DNA of 64,000 nt, from positions 489,830-553,829 of the forward strand of contig WPIO01000175.1 of NCBI GenBank assembly GCA_009760855.2, read 5' to 3'. A program made the translations under genes and the position numbers. Source of the DNA: Cristatella mucedo. Its lineage: Eukaryota > Bryozoa > Phylactolaemata > Cristatellidae. The notes beneath the pieces are model-generated. The model was not told where the DNA came from. It saw nothing but the letters and a program-made list of their open reading frames with translations, and searched no databases. This document shows, in pieces, positions 34,780 to 45,800 of the stretch; the first letter of the stretch is position 1, and every line of letters starts with the position of its first letter.

Positions 34780-35780
34780 CCTCGTCTGGTAACGGCTGGC
34801 AGAGCATTGCAGTGGCTCATGTCTAATCGTAGAGGCAAATTTGTGAGGGCATACGTCAACGACCACAGATCATCCGCTGAGTCAATTATAGCTTTCCAAG
34901 ATCTGTTATACGTTTCCTTTATTTCACAAGTTATCATCTCCCGTGGGCCAATATTATCTCAATGAAAGATAGCGACTTTAATTTGACGAAAATGGCAGTC
35001 AACTCGGGCTGTACCTAAATCCTTCACGTCTTTCCGGTTCCGGCTGACACTCAACTTTTTTGCAGCCTGCTTTGTCGACACGCTGGTCTTGCGAGGTCGT
35101 TGCTCAATTACAAGTTGAAAGACGTCCAAATTCGCCACGTTGCTAGGCGAAGCGTAGAGTCACTCAAACGGTCTGAAAGTCTCACAGTTACCAGCATCTT
35201 TGAGACAGCATCTGCTCGAAATTTTAGAGCCTTTATCCAAATAGAATTATCTTGGTAACTGCATCAGCTCGGCAGTCAAGTCTGTCAGCTCTTAGTCATG
35301 CGTGGCTTAAAATTCGATGGTGCTAAGGTTATGGTACCATTGAAGTGTGAACAGGCAACATTATGACGCAGCATTACGTCTGGATCCCTGCAGTTGTCCC
35401 TCCTCTTGCGCTGCCAAGAGACAGATGGTGCAAGATGGTGCAAGCCACTCAGTAGCCGCAGGGCTTTTCTTTCAAGTGGAGGGTGGAAACCAGCGTTTAA
35501 TCTCTCCTGCACTGGCTGGCACAAGCAACGCATTAACGCCTGCTGCTCATCGTTGAACATGAGCAATGAAAGTTCATCAATGAGCGATAATGTTTCTCGA
35601 TGAAATTCATTTCCATTGAGCTCCTGTATCGACTTCAAGGTTTCTGTCAGTCACTTGTCAGTCACTCTCTTCACTCTCTTTCTCTAGCTTAAATATCGGA
35701 AATACTTCCTAATCATTCTTCACAACGTACCGTGCGCTTGTTCCAATCAAGTCGGATGCTCACGCCTCTAGCTAACCTCC
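34780..35780 (+). mobile_element. Heavily decayed L2-A LINE
   Basis: RALQWLMSNRRGKFVRAYVNDHRSS matches LQWFRSYLSG-LQSIDVNGQRSS of L2-A; ASARNFRAFIQIELSW and the SAVKSV block follow; GTATCGACTTCAAGGTTTCTG resumes at about 35,625. Between 35,300 and 35,620 the expected L2 sequence is replaced or unrecognisable. Confidence 0.55.
35285..35638 (-). CDS. Uncharacterised open frame inside decayed L2 (candidate)
   Basis: 117 codons, ATG to stop, antisense to the surrounding L2. It has a Leu-rich amphipathic first half (ELNGNEFHRETLSLIDELSL, then MRCLCQPVQERL) and a basic second half. No family recognised. Codon-like composition and Leu content make it slightly better than random, but a relic or chance is likely. 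Confidence 0.15.
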   Translation of the reverse strand: MKSIQELNGNEFHRETLSLIDELSLLMFNDEQQALMRCLCQPVQERLNAGFHPPLERKALRLLSGLHHLAPSVSWQRKRRDNCRDPDVMLRHNVACSHFNGTITLAPSNFKPRMTKS

Positions 35781-35804
35781 AATGCTTGGTAGATCGAACC
35801 TTAT

Positions 35805-35875
35805 ATATGAACACTTTTCTAGAGCGCCCTCAGCGAACTAAATCTCTTGCTAGGCATCTTACAGGTATATAGAAA
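35805..35875 (-). mobile_element. L2-A 3' tail
   Basis: AGCGCCCTCAGCGAACTAAATCTC and CTAGGCATCTTACAG. Confidence 0.55.
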
Positions 35876-36014
35876 TACATACAGGTATATAGAAAGCATT
35901 ACGAAATGATTGGTGGTAACATCCGCAAATCCATGTGAGATTCACTGCATCTTCTTCTTCATCGGCATGGATCGTCCTGTGCGTACTCGTATGCGTGCTG
36001 AAATTAATATAATA

Positions 36015-36164
36015 TTAAACATAGTTCATTTGCATAGCGCCCAAAGAGAATTCGATCTATATTAAGGCGCTTCACATATCCCGCGGGACTCGAAGCCACG
36101 GCCTCTGCCGGACTTTGGGGTCGGGGCAGCACCTTAACTGCTGGGCCAAACCAGCGGGGCCCCC
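36015..36164 (-). mobile_element. SINE-B copy
   Basis: Antisense SINE-B: AT-rich tail, AGCGCCCAAAGAGAATTCG, GGCGCTTCACATATCC, inverted B-box region GGGACTCGAAGCC, GGTCGGGGCAGCACCTTAACTG and CTGGGCCAAACCAGC. Same layout as the copy at 37,499. Confidence 0.75.
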
Positions 36165-36870
36165 ACAGTGGCTTGTAAAAAATTTAACTAGCTCTTTAGT
36201 TCTGTCTCGGCTTGATTATTGTAATTCCCTTTTGGCTGGGCTACCAAAGAAAGCTATTATGCCACTACAGCTGACTATGAATATCGCTGTAAGGCTGGTC
36301 TTCAAGTCCCAGCGGTTTGAGCACGTGTCACCTTTGCTGAAAGAGCTAGGATAGTTGCCGGTTGAGCAAAGGATACAGAGTAAAGTTCTTACGCTGACCC
36401 ACAAGGCTCGCCACGGCTTGGCTCCTTCGTACCTAGCTGAACTGCTGCATCAGTTTCAGCCTGTTCGCGCCCTCAGATCCTGTGTGGACAATACATTAGC
36501 TGTCCCATTCCTCCGCTTAAAGACAGTTGGCGACAGAAGCTTTAGCTCTGCAGGTCCTAGACTGTGGAACTCGCTTCCACAATTCTTACGCAACGACATC
36601 TACTCTCCAACTGCCGACTATGGCACATCTTTCTCAGCGGTTCTGAGCTGCTACTTCTACGCTACTCACTACCTAAACTGCTCTTCTAACTCTGCTATGC
36701 TTCCCACTTTCTCTTTGTTGCGTGAGACGAAGTCTGTTGGCCACCGAATGCGTACCGAAAGCCGCTTAGGCTGTGAGTGCTCTCTACAAAACTCTCCTGT
36801 GTAACACCCACATGGTCTTTATGACTCTGTGGAGTTACTGACGGAGATACATTATATTACATTACATTGC
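36165..36870 (+). mobile_element. L2-B LINE 3' part
   Basis: [51 protein letters not shown], a TAG at about 36,352 in place of Trp, then LPVEQRIQSKVLTLTHKARH, GDRSFSSAGPRLWNSLPQFL and the 3' UTR to GGAGATAC plus (ATTAC)n. Only one stop interrupts the C-terminal domain, so this is a fairly young copy. Confidence 0.9.
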
Positions 36871-37498
36871 ATATCCTATATATTAAATTACCGCTAAGCC
36901 AATTGATAGGCTTGCTTTCGACTTTCCGCTAAGTACTTAGTCATTGAGACTGACATTTAGTTTTCTTCCAGAGCTATTCAAATTTTCCTAATCCCTGCTA
37001 CTGTTTGCCTGTGCGCGGGTAAATCTCTTACAATAAAGTTTAACGTGCCAGCCTAATAGTAACGCGTACAACCTGTTTGATAGCTATACAATTTACTCAA
37101 AATAGTCTCAATTAAGCGAAAAGTAGGAGAAATAAACTGCCGCTCGGAGGACGCACGTGCATAATTTACGGCAACTCACCCTGGCGTCGGGTACATTGAC
37201 TTAACGTCGATAGTTCCATTATCTCAATGGTAATGGCAATAGTAATGATAATAAAAAAGTATTTATACAGCACCTGAAAAGAACGAAGTAAAAAGCATAC
37301 GAATTAAAGGCTTGGTGTCAAAATGACTCGAGTTTGGTAACACAGCACGGCTAAGGGACCTAAGTCAGATGAGCGGATGGTATTATTCCTAGCGTGTTTG
37401 GCTTATAGTTAGGACATTATGCGAACTATGCGAAAAAATGATGGGCAAAAAAGTGAGTGACAGAAACTGGTAGGCGATATGCATTTTGATTATATAAT
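36871..37498. other. Unassigned AT-rich stretch
   Basis: No gene. A weak AATAAT / CAGCACCTGAAAAGAACGAAG block near 37,245-37,290 may be an ancient L2 tail. Confidence 0.35.
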
Positions 37499-37650
37499 TC
37501 ATTTATATTTATATTTATATTTATATAGCGCCCCAAGAGAACTTAAATCTCTGTTCAGGCACTTCACATATGCCTCGGGGATCGAGCCCACGACCTCAGT
37601 CAGACCTTGGTCGGGGCGAGCACCTTAACCACTAGACCAAACCAGCTCGA
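37499..37650 (-). mobile_element. SINE-B, best copy
   Basis: Antisense tRNA-derived SINE: tail (ATTTAT)n, ATAGCGCCCCAAGAGAAC, AAATCTCTGTTCAGGC, CACTTCACATATGCC, inverted B box GGGATCGAGCC (37,578-37,588), CCTTAACCACTAGACCA with the inverted A box CCACTAGACCA (37,629-37,639). The 3' third matches the L2-A terminal hairpin. Confidence 0.85.
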
Positions 37651-37829
37651 TTACATAAAGTCCTGCCATCCATATATTCGATAATTCACGTAGGCCAGTT
37701 TCCTTGACACTAACGACAATAAAATTGAACTTGTAAACCTGGAAAACCCACGCATGCTGCTAGACTAGGAGACTTCAGTCTTCAGATTGGTCATGCTATC
37801 GTGTTACTGTCACTGTGTGCTTGGAATTT

Positions 37830-38215
37830 AAGCGTTGTCTTTGTCAACTGCCTTAATTTTGAAAGTGTGTTAGTTCTCTCTTGGCTATATTATTGTCATT
37901 CTATCTGGGCTGGGTTACCGAAGGAAGCCATTAGATTGTTGAACCTGGTGACAAAAATGCCTGAAATGCTAGTTAACAAATCCCAGAGGTTGGACCGTGT
38001 GTCTCCTTTACTAAACGAGCTTCGATGGCTTCCGGTGAATCGACTGATGCCGATTAAGTTACTGCACTGACCCACACGGCCCGCCGCATCTATGCCTCTT
38101 CTTCATACCTAGCTCTACTGCTGCAGCAGTTGCAGCGTTCTCGTGCTCTCGGGTCCTTAATGAAAAATAAATCGGCCGTTCCATTCCTACCCTTAGAGAC
38201 CGTCAGCGTCAACTG
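37830..38215 (+). mobile_element. L2-B LINE fragment, decayed
   Basis: LVLSWLYYCHSIWAGLPKEA, KSQRLDRVSPLLNELRWLPV, then frameshifted AxRxYASSSYLALLLQQ, ending near a remnant of TLETVSVN. Confidence 0.75.
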
Positions 38216-38248
38216 ACCGGCCGCAGCGTACTGGCGCACACCAATGCA

Positions 38249-38476
38249 TCAGACGGAGCGATCGATGTACAGCAGTAGGTTGATATCTGGCTTCTTTTTC
38301 AATGCCGTCAAATCAGGCAGATTTGAAGGAGGAGTCTGCTTGAGGAGTCTGCTGTTGACGAGTTCCGGTCTTTTGGGGACGAAATAGCCGAAGGCAGCAC
38401 GCTCTCCAAGGCATTCGAAAAAGGTCAAAAGCAGAGGTGGGCGGTGCCGACGAGCGCACGGGTCGCCAAACAGCAC
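38249..38476 (-). CDS. Candidate terminal exon, unknown protein
   Basis: The minus-strand frame is open from about 38,520 to a TGA at 38,249. It reads TGHPFDTIEASLNVLFGDP, PPLLLTFFECLGERAAFG, YFVPKRPELVNSRLL and INLLLYIDRSV. The composition is protein-like, with regular hydrophobic spacing. A plausible 3' splice site CTGCTCAG lies just upstream. No family recognised and no ATG in frame, so it would have to be a last exon. Confidence 0.25.
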   Translation of the reverse strand: MLFGDPCARRHRPPLLLTFFECLGERAAFGYFVPKRPELVNSRLLKQTPPSNLPDLTALKKKPDINLLLYIDRSV

Positions 38477-39092
38477 GTTCAGACTTGCCTCGATCGTGTC
38501 AAAAGGATGGCCAGTGGCAACTGAGCAGACGCCGCCGATCCTCGCCGGCCACGAAATTTTTCAGTGGGATAGCTGTGCTATCCGACATGGCGGGGCAAAC
38601 GCTGGAGGCACGGGCGTACAGTGAAGAAAAATAGAGGGCCGCCGATGCCTATTGCAATGCCGCCAGCGACCCACGGTCTGCACGGACGGGCTTCCGGTGT
38701 CGTGATTTGCCTATACGAATTGACGCCGGGCAGATGTGCTTGGCCCAAGCCGGGGCTTGACGCAGGATGCATGACACAATTCCCAACATTTCCCTGCTCT
38801 TTTAGTAGCATCAGAGGTGGTCAGCTGACATGTAATCTCGGTGGGCATCGCGTAATTGCCACGGCGCGCTGGGATGCCACCCATGTGACTAGGCAGTAGT
38901 GACGCCGTCTTTCTTGAGCGAAATCTAATTGATACCGCTCAACTAGGCGAAATGATGTAACAAAAAAACATGCCCGAGTGCCAAAGTCAGAAGAGCTCTG
39001 GAGTAGGCTACGGCGGGCCAAAAGAGGGAGTAAGTCAGAGGCAAAGTAGGCAATGCGACTTGGTTGCGATCGACTTCTAGGACACTGCCGAG

Positions 39093-39287
39093 ATGCACTG
39101 CTCGCTGCTGTGGCGCATTGCGTTCGGTCACGTTTGGCTTACGGAGGAGCCATGCGAGCCAGACAGTCTGGAAGTCAAGTTTCCGCAGGCGTCTCGCGTT
39201 TTCTCTTTCTCTTCTGCGCCGGATCGCACCGGCAGCCGATACTTGCACCCTGGCACCAGCCAAAGTGCACCAGCTCCAGCCAACTAG
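39093..39287 (+). CDS. Candidate short frame, unknown protein
   Basis: 64 codons from ATG: MHCSLLWRIAFGHVWLTEEP, CEPDSLEVKFPQASRVFSFS, ending GTSQSAPAPAN. Less GC-driven than its neighbours, but it has no recognised family and no splice model. Confidence 0.15.
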   Translation: MHCSLLWRIAFGHVWLTEEPCEPDSLEVKFPQASRVFSFSSAPDRTGSRYLHPGTSQSAPAPAN

Positions 39288-39534
39288 TGCTCCTCTCGGG
39301 TCTTTCGCTCCGCGAACGATGAAAGAACGAACTGCTGCTCCTTACTTTTAATTAAACACTCCCTGGCGACCGCTGGCGGCTCGCTCTGCGAGACCGGAGA
39401 TTGGTCAACTCGCTTCGACGAGTTTAGCCGCAATGTCGTCGGTCCTGCAGCTCGGACTCGGGCACGGGCTTTCCAGTAGGGGGAGTCCTGCACAGCTACT
39501 CACTTCGTTGACTGCCCTCTCGACTCAGATATTC

Positions 39535-39592
39535 CTCTCACCTTCTCTGACCTTCCTCTCACCTTCTCTGACCTTCCTCTCACCTTCTCAGC
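39535..39592 (+). repeat. 21-bp tandem repeat, about 2.7 copies
   Basis: Unit CTCTCACCTTCTCTGACCTTC starts at 39,535 and 39,556, with a partial copy from 39,577; the copies are identical. Confidence 0.9.
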
Positions 39593-40367
39593 TGCTGCAT
39601 GAGATCATGCCCGTTCAGCTACCGTGTGTCTAACGAAAGCCGCTTCGGCTTCGAGTTTGGCGCAGAAAACCCACTGGTCACTGGGAAGTAATAATATAAT
39701 GGCAACAATAATTGTAACAGATGGGGATAAGTGCACTCTGCGCCTCGAATTAGGAAAGCTAAATAGCTTAATCCAGCCGTATTATGTATTCAATTTCCAA
39801 CGAGAATAAATTATATTTTTAACGAGTTTTGTCTTGGAGAAATTGCTGGGCCATGCGTAAACGTGAGCGAGGCTTTCATTCAGTTTATCAATCAATTTGG
39901 ACTAGATGGTACGCTTCTAACGGGAATGAACACTTTAATACGGAATTCAATTTGCGCCAACTGGCAAAGCTAGAAAAAGAGTGCGGGCCGGGTCAGGTCG
40001 GGACTGTCGTTGCTGGAAACGCAGAGAGTATGTGCTCAAGTTGGACATTTCTATTTAGCTCTGCGCCCTGGGATTAGCCAATTTGTAAAACATTTTAAAG
40101 CTTCGATACACTTTGTCATAAAGTCATAATTTTCACGTTAATTAAGTGGTGGAGCTGGAAGCTCGCAGGCCGCCGTGGGCAGTTCTCGAGCGTAAAGGTG
40201 TGTGTGAGTGAATGCGTGGCTTATCGCAGGGAAAGTACTTCCGTGTCTGCGGTTACGTTAGAGTTGCAGTAGGGCAGCAGAGGCGACGAGAGTCGCGAAT
40301 ATTCGAGGAGCTACGCGCAAGGACTCACTACTGCAATAATGATAGCAACAGTATCACACAAAATAAA

Positions 40368-40430
40368 GCGCCCCCAGAGAACTCAATCTTTTCCTAGGCG
40401 CTTTACATTTGCGGCAAACTATACGGAAAT
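40368..40430 (-). mobile_element. L2-A 3' tail
   Basis: AAAGCGCCCCCAGAGAACTC, TTTTCCTAGGCGCTTTACAT and TTGCGGCAAAC. Confidence 0.75.
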
Positions 40431-40904
40431 ACTAATTAATTGCGACGACTGCGAGCACTGCGGAAAAGTGATCACCGTTGCCGCTGGCATTATTGACACG
40501 CACCGTATCCGTCGCCGCTGTCGTCATGAGGACAAGAGAGTACGCGAAAGCCACCTCTGTCTGCCATTTACTGATGCGCCGCGCGGCGGCGGCGGCTGCG
40601 CCGACGCCGCCGCGGCTGCAGGCGTCCGCAAAAGCAATTAGTATTTTGCAATTAACAAGGAGAGGACGCTGGAAGGCTGACAATATGATGAGCCGTGTAA
40701 GACGGCATGACAAGAAATTTAGCTGGCGAGCAGCAAATAGAACGGCGCAGGTTCATATAAAAAAGGGACGCTGCTCCGGCTATCTGTGTCGACGATAGCC
40801 GACAGCACACGTCTCGGACGGTGCCGCCAGTGGTTGCGGCTCGTGGTCGATCGCTAGTGTGAGCTCGCTGCAAGCATCGGAAGTCGATCCCGTCTTCCTC
40901 GGCT

Positions 40905-41255
40905 TTTGTAGCTCACCGCTTGCTGGTCTACCAGCCTATTCAATCCGGCACTCACAGTCGGTGCAAGACCATGCAGTTAGACTAGTCTGATGTGAGCGTT
41001 GCAGTTGCCGCACTAACCACTTTTCGCCGACAGGCGCCGGCTCCCAATCGAGCAGCGCATCGACTTCAAGAGTGCGTCACTCACTACTACGCTCCTTCAT
41101 TCTCTTGCTCTAGTCTGCCAAGAGAACTACTTTCCTATCAGGCTAGGTACCGCACCATCCGCTCTGCTGATTTAGTTCATTTAGCGAAGTTTCAAACCAG
41201 CCTCAAAGCCTTCAGAAATATCATCAAGTGTATTATTGTTATTATTATTATCAGA
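40905..41255 (+). mobile_element. L2-A LINE fragment, decayed
   Basis: CTCACCGCTTGCTGGTCTACC (SLLAGLPA) through AGCGCATCGACTTCAAGAGTG (RIDFK) and a partial C-terminus, ending ATCAAGTG plus ATT repeats. Confidence 0.65.
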
Positions 41256-41384
41256 GACCGCCATACCCTTTATTTCTAAGCTTTCAAAGTATGGAGATCA
41301 CTCGCAGCTGACGTCGCGGCGTTTCCCGACTTGATTGCATACAAAAACGCACTCGTTACTCACAGCAACTGCCCGGTCCCAGCG

Positions 41385-41575
41385 ATTCGTCCTTTATGCG
41401 CTTATGCTGACACTCTGCATGCTACCACTAACCATAGTATCATGCAAGTTGACATTCAGCATGTTACCACTAACTATAGGGGCACGGTTCGAGTACAACA
41501 TTTGTGAAGGACCTAGAAAGATATTACGTTCTCAGAGGGCGCTGGATGGCTGTATTATTATTATCGCTGTTGCTG
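41385..41575 (+). mobile_element. L2-A 3' end
   Basis: GCTGACACTCTGCATGCTACC, CACTAACCATAG, then GGACCTAGAAAGATATTACG, TTCTCAGAGGGCGCT and ATT repeats. Confidence 0.65.
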
Positions 41576-41969
41576 TTATTAACGACGCGTTCAAGCTGCA
41601 AGCTTCCTGCTTGTAGCCGATTGGTTGAAATGCTGATGCAACAGTAACGAATGCTTGAAAAGTCGAAGCGCTCAAATGCAGTAATTTTTACGCACTGGTT
41701 TTTCCAGCTGCTTATAGCCGCTTCCGCTTTCAGCCGCTTTTCCGTCTTAGGGAGATTCTCTTTTTTCTTCTAAGCGCTTTTTTTTATTTTCACCTGTGCA
41801 TTACCCAATTGCACGCTATTAACCCGGGGTCGCACTAATCGGTGGCTCTTGCGAGTGTCTTGCTTGCTTTTCTACGTTGGTCTAAGCTTGTCTCGGCATA
41901 ATAATTGCGCGAGTTTGTCTGCTTTTGCCTAAGCAGGGTGTCTTACTTTTTATTAACTACTAGTTGTTG

Positions 41970-42030
41970 CATTTCTTGCGGCAAGTGTAAAGCACTCGAA
42001 GAGACATTAAGCTCTCTGAGCGAGCCAGAA
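41970..42030 (+). mobile_element. L2-A 3' tail remnant
   Basis: GCGGCAAGTGTAAAGCACTCG and AGAGACATTAAGCTCTCTGAG, with the final stem lost. Confidence 0.5.
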
Positions 42031-42217
42031 GAAACACTAAGATGCTGCGCACTAGAAGTCGCGCCACGTGTCGCGTCGAAGCCGTCAGAGTTAGCCATCG
42101 GCTGCTCTCCGTCGCCTCCTCCGCTCTGCGACATAATTTACGTGGCGAGTCGCACCCAGTGTATTCTGGCCAGCGTGCTGCGGCAGCTCGCGAACTTAAG
42201 TTATTTGCCACACACAA

Positions 42218-42266
42218 ACGCACACACGCACGCGCGCACACGCATACAGACACGCACACACACACG

Positions 42267-42312
<46 letters not shown>
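42218..42312 (+). repeat. (CA)n microsatellite
   Basis: About 95 bp of CA with CGCA interruptions at the start. Confidence 0.95.
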
Positions 42313-42314
<2 letters not shown>

Positions 42315-43266
42315 GCTTGTTAGTTTTACAGCTATTCAATCTAAAAGTAAAGCCGTTGACACTGAGGGCGTGAATATCTGCATTACTTGCTGCAACGGAG
42401 CTGAGAGAATCCGACATGCTGGGGGACGGGTAGGAATTGCGCAGAGCTGTAAGCTGCGATAGACGCTTGGATTCGACTGACGTCATCCGAGCGCCGGAGC
42501 CAGAATCTGAAAGTGACCTGTTACCCTCTGTGACCTGTGATCCTCTGGCGCCGGATCGCTACTGCTGCTGCCGCCGCTGCCAGGGCTGCTGTTTTTCCGT
42601 TTTATCATTTGCACCGGGACGGCCAAACTGCTGCAAGCGACCTGTGACGCTATGTAGCTGCTCGCCACGCCGGTTCTAATACTCATGACCTGTCCTCGAC
42701 CCACAGGCAGATGGCCGCGTAGCCTCTCAGCTGATCTCTGAATGAAGACGTTGGAGACGGGTGAGCTTCTACCACAGAGCTCCAGCTAATCGCAGTTTTG
42801 CGATGCTGGTTTCATGGAGCAGCGAGCAAGTCCGGTCGCCGAATAACGAAGCAAAATACCATCTTCGCCGATACGAGAGCTCCCCGGAAGCTGCCGCGTT
42901 TTCTTCGTATGTCGCAAGCCGCCATAGGAGGATGCTCGCCGCCGGCCGCAGGTAGCTCGGCAATAGTTCCAGACTTGCTGTATCGTTTAAGTCGCGGCCA
43001 ATTCCACGTGCGTCGATTCCACTCAGCTTTCCCTGCGCGGCCTCAGTGAAAAAGTCTCCGGCGAATCACGCGTGCTTTTCTCGCAGCCTAGGTGCGCGGC
43101 GATACGGCGGCGTGCTACATGAGCCGTACTACTACTGATACTCATTTTTTTCGGTTCCTAAATTATCGTGGCTAAGAACCGATCGAGCAATTGTGTATGG
43201 CCGCAGCACCAGGTGGACTCCTGGCCGGTACTCTCCCCGCCTCTTTCGGAGCGCCGACTGTGTGAC

Positions 43267-43448
43267 TAATAAAAGAAAATACTAGCCGATTCAACAGCCT
43301 CTTTAGTATATAGCGACAGAAGAGCCTCTGCGGCTATCACCACCGCTTGCAGCGGCGACAAAGAGTCACCCGCAACAGGATTTGAACCCACGACCATGGA
43401 GCTGAGATCGTGAAAGCAACCGCCTTACCTAGTGAGCCGTCACGGCTC
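43267..43448 (-). mobile_element. SINE-A, near-complete copy
   Basis: GATTCAACAGCC, TATAGCGACAGAAGAGCC, GGCTATCACCACCGCTTGC, inverted B box GGATTTGAACC, AAGCAACCGCCTTACC and TAGTGAGCCGTCACGGC. Confidence 0.88.
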
Positions 43449-44046
43449 ACCTACATGAGCAGCAGCTGGCCGAGCGACCGCCAGTCGCCAAGTCCGACCC
43501 TGATGCTCGCGGTCAGACGCGGCGCCTGCCCCAGGACTGCTCTCCGCATAGCCAAGAGCTTCGTATCTGAGCGAGTGCGGCTGGCGGTAGCAGGTGCACG
43601 CTGCCCGCGAGGTTGCATCGCTGCCAGCCGATGCCATTCGACGGCCGCTGCCGGCCATTTGCCAGCGATCGGCAGCAGTAGATCTTGAAAGTGACCGGAC
43701 GTACGGGCCTCATTTGTTGCAGCTGCGAAGGAGGTCGCTCCTCCGAGCCTTCGAGCCGCATATCGACCGACGTCGTGAGGTGAGCACTAGAGGGGAAGGA
43801 AGTGGCTGGGACGGCAATCGAAGCTGATCGTCAGATCTCAGAATCGCGAGGAAGCCGGGCATGACGGGAATGGCGGACAACGAGCCGTTACGCAAGCCAG
43901 CTCTGGCTGCAAGGACGCCTTGGAAACTCGCCAGAGTAGCACGCGCTTGGCCTTCGCGAATTGCAGCGAGGCAGCAGGTGATGTATGTACAGGTGAAGCA
44001 TTGGGTGCCGTGCATCCAGCATGCACAATGTAATGATTCTAACACA

Positions 44047-44775
44047 TTTCTATAAGTGCCCTCGGAGACGTGGATCTCTTTCTAGGCACCTTGCCTATGC
44101 TGTAAAAGAAGCATGATTGATCGGTTTGTGGTAGGATGTTCAATGTCAACCAGCAAGACATGGTTAGAGCTGACGTTCACAGGGTCAGCATGGAAATATG
44201 GTTATTAGCAGCATGCATAGTGTCAGCACGCATAAGTACACGAAGGACGAGTCACACGAACCCAGTAAATGCTGTGGTAAATAGACTCGTTTTAGTAGCT
44301 TTTGAATGTCATCAAGTCAGTAGATGTCATGACCTCAAGCAGGACTGAGCTCCAGGCTTTGCGAGCAAACAAGCTACAGGAACGATCTCCAAAGGACTGG
44401 AGGCTCATTCGAGGTGTAGTTAAACGATTATATTAAGAAAAGCAGGTGGTCCGATGCTTAGCCTGGTCTGGGAGTAGATCTGAAAGGTAGGCTGGAGCCA
44501 AAGGATGAAGCGACCAAAAGTGAGTGACAAAACCTTGAAGCCGATGCGCGGCTTGACTGGGAGCCAGTGCAGGTCGGAGAGAAGTAGTGTGTTTTGACAA
44601 CTGTAACACTCACGACCGACAAGCCTAGCGGCAGAGGTTTGCACGAACTTTAAGATCCTGATTGCGGAGGCCGGTAAACCAGCAAACAGCGAGTTACAAA
44701 AGCCATGATGGCATGTCGCAAATGATGGGACAAGTTTAGATGTATTAGCCTTGTCTAAGCAAGCGCATTGATTAA
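44047..44775 (-). mobile_element. L2-A LINE, 5'-truncated and decayed
   Basis: GCCCTCGGAGACGTGGATCTC hairpin, 3' UTR, and codons for QTSAARLVGREC and LLSDLHWLPVKPRIGFKVLS, with frameshifts either side. Confidence 0.8.
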
Positions 44776-44784
44776 GCCGCGATC

Positions 44785-45100
44785 AGCTTGTGTTCGTACT
44801 TTTGGTCCATATGCTCAAAAAGCCTGAAAATCGCCCTATCTCGGCTGACCTCATGAAATCTTCTGTCTGAACGACATTCACCAAAAACATAAACACGTAC
44901 CTGATTCTCGCAGCATTTGCTTAATCTGTGATAATTTTCCTTTTTATGCCAATGCATACTGAAATACTGCAGTATGACGTATAACACTGTGCAGTGTACC
45001 ACTAACCCACGGACGTACCCACATTTCCTTTGGTACAAATTTAAAGAGCCAAGAAATAGATTTGATTCTCTTTGCGCTTTATAGAACATGTCTTCTATTT
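44785..45100 (+). mobile_element. L2-A 3' end, decayed, opposite orientation
   Basis: TTTGGTCCATATGCTC and AAGCCTGAAAATCGCC (SYAPKAWN region), ACCACTAACC, then AAGAGCCAAGAAATAGATTTG and ATTCTCTTTGCGCTTTATAG. Nearly abuts the minus-strand copy. Confidence 0.6.
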
Positions 45101-45489
45101 CTTAGAATTGTTATTACTATAGACGAGTTCCTGCGACATGGACGATCTCGATTGCTGTCATGATATACGACTATTGGTACTGCTGGCGGCATCAAAGCTG
45201 CTTCCTTTGCTACTCCGTTCGTACGTTCGTCAAGGCGCCAGCTCCGCCAGCCATTAGCCATCAGCTCTGAGAGGCGGCGGCGGCAACGTGCCTTGCGATG
45301 CGCTAAGGCAGTGCACGGACCTTAGGTTGGCGACGATCGCAGCACTTTTAGCGTCTCAGTCGGTCAATCCTCCACGATGGCACTCTTAGAAAGACGCGAA
45401 CACTTCACAAGCACTAAGAGACGCTGCTGCAGCTTCTCAGAGCGCTGAGCTGAGCCGCAGCGCTCCGCTCCTGCTGCAGCGCTACAAAT

Positions 45490-45790
<301 letters not shown>

Positions 45791-45800
45791 AACTAACGCG

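Larger units (their letters stand above)
38216..40367. other. Unassigned stretch with candidate frames
   Basis: No repeat family recognised apart from a 21-bp tandem repeat at 39,535-39,592. Two frames with coding-like character are listed separately (38,249-38,476 minus and 39,093-39,287 plus). Confidence 0.4.
42031..44045. other. GC-rich stretch with (CA)n and one SINE
   Basis: Contains the (CA)n array at 42,218-42,312 and a SINE-A at 43,267-43,448. The rest is GC-rich sequence with short frames on both strands that resemble no family. Confidence 0.4.

Noticed and set aside
39690-39967. Open stretch without ATG reading NEFCLGEIAGPCVNVSEAFI
   Set aside because: Looked exon-like, but no splice sites fit and no family was recognised.
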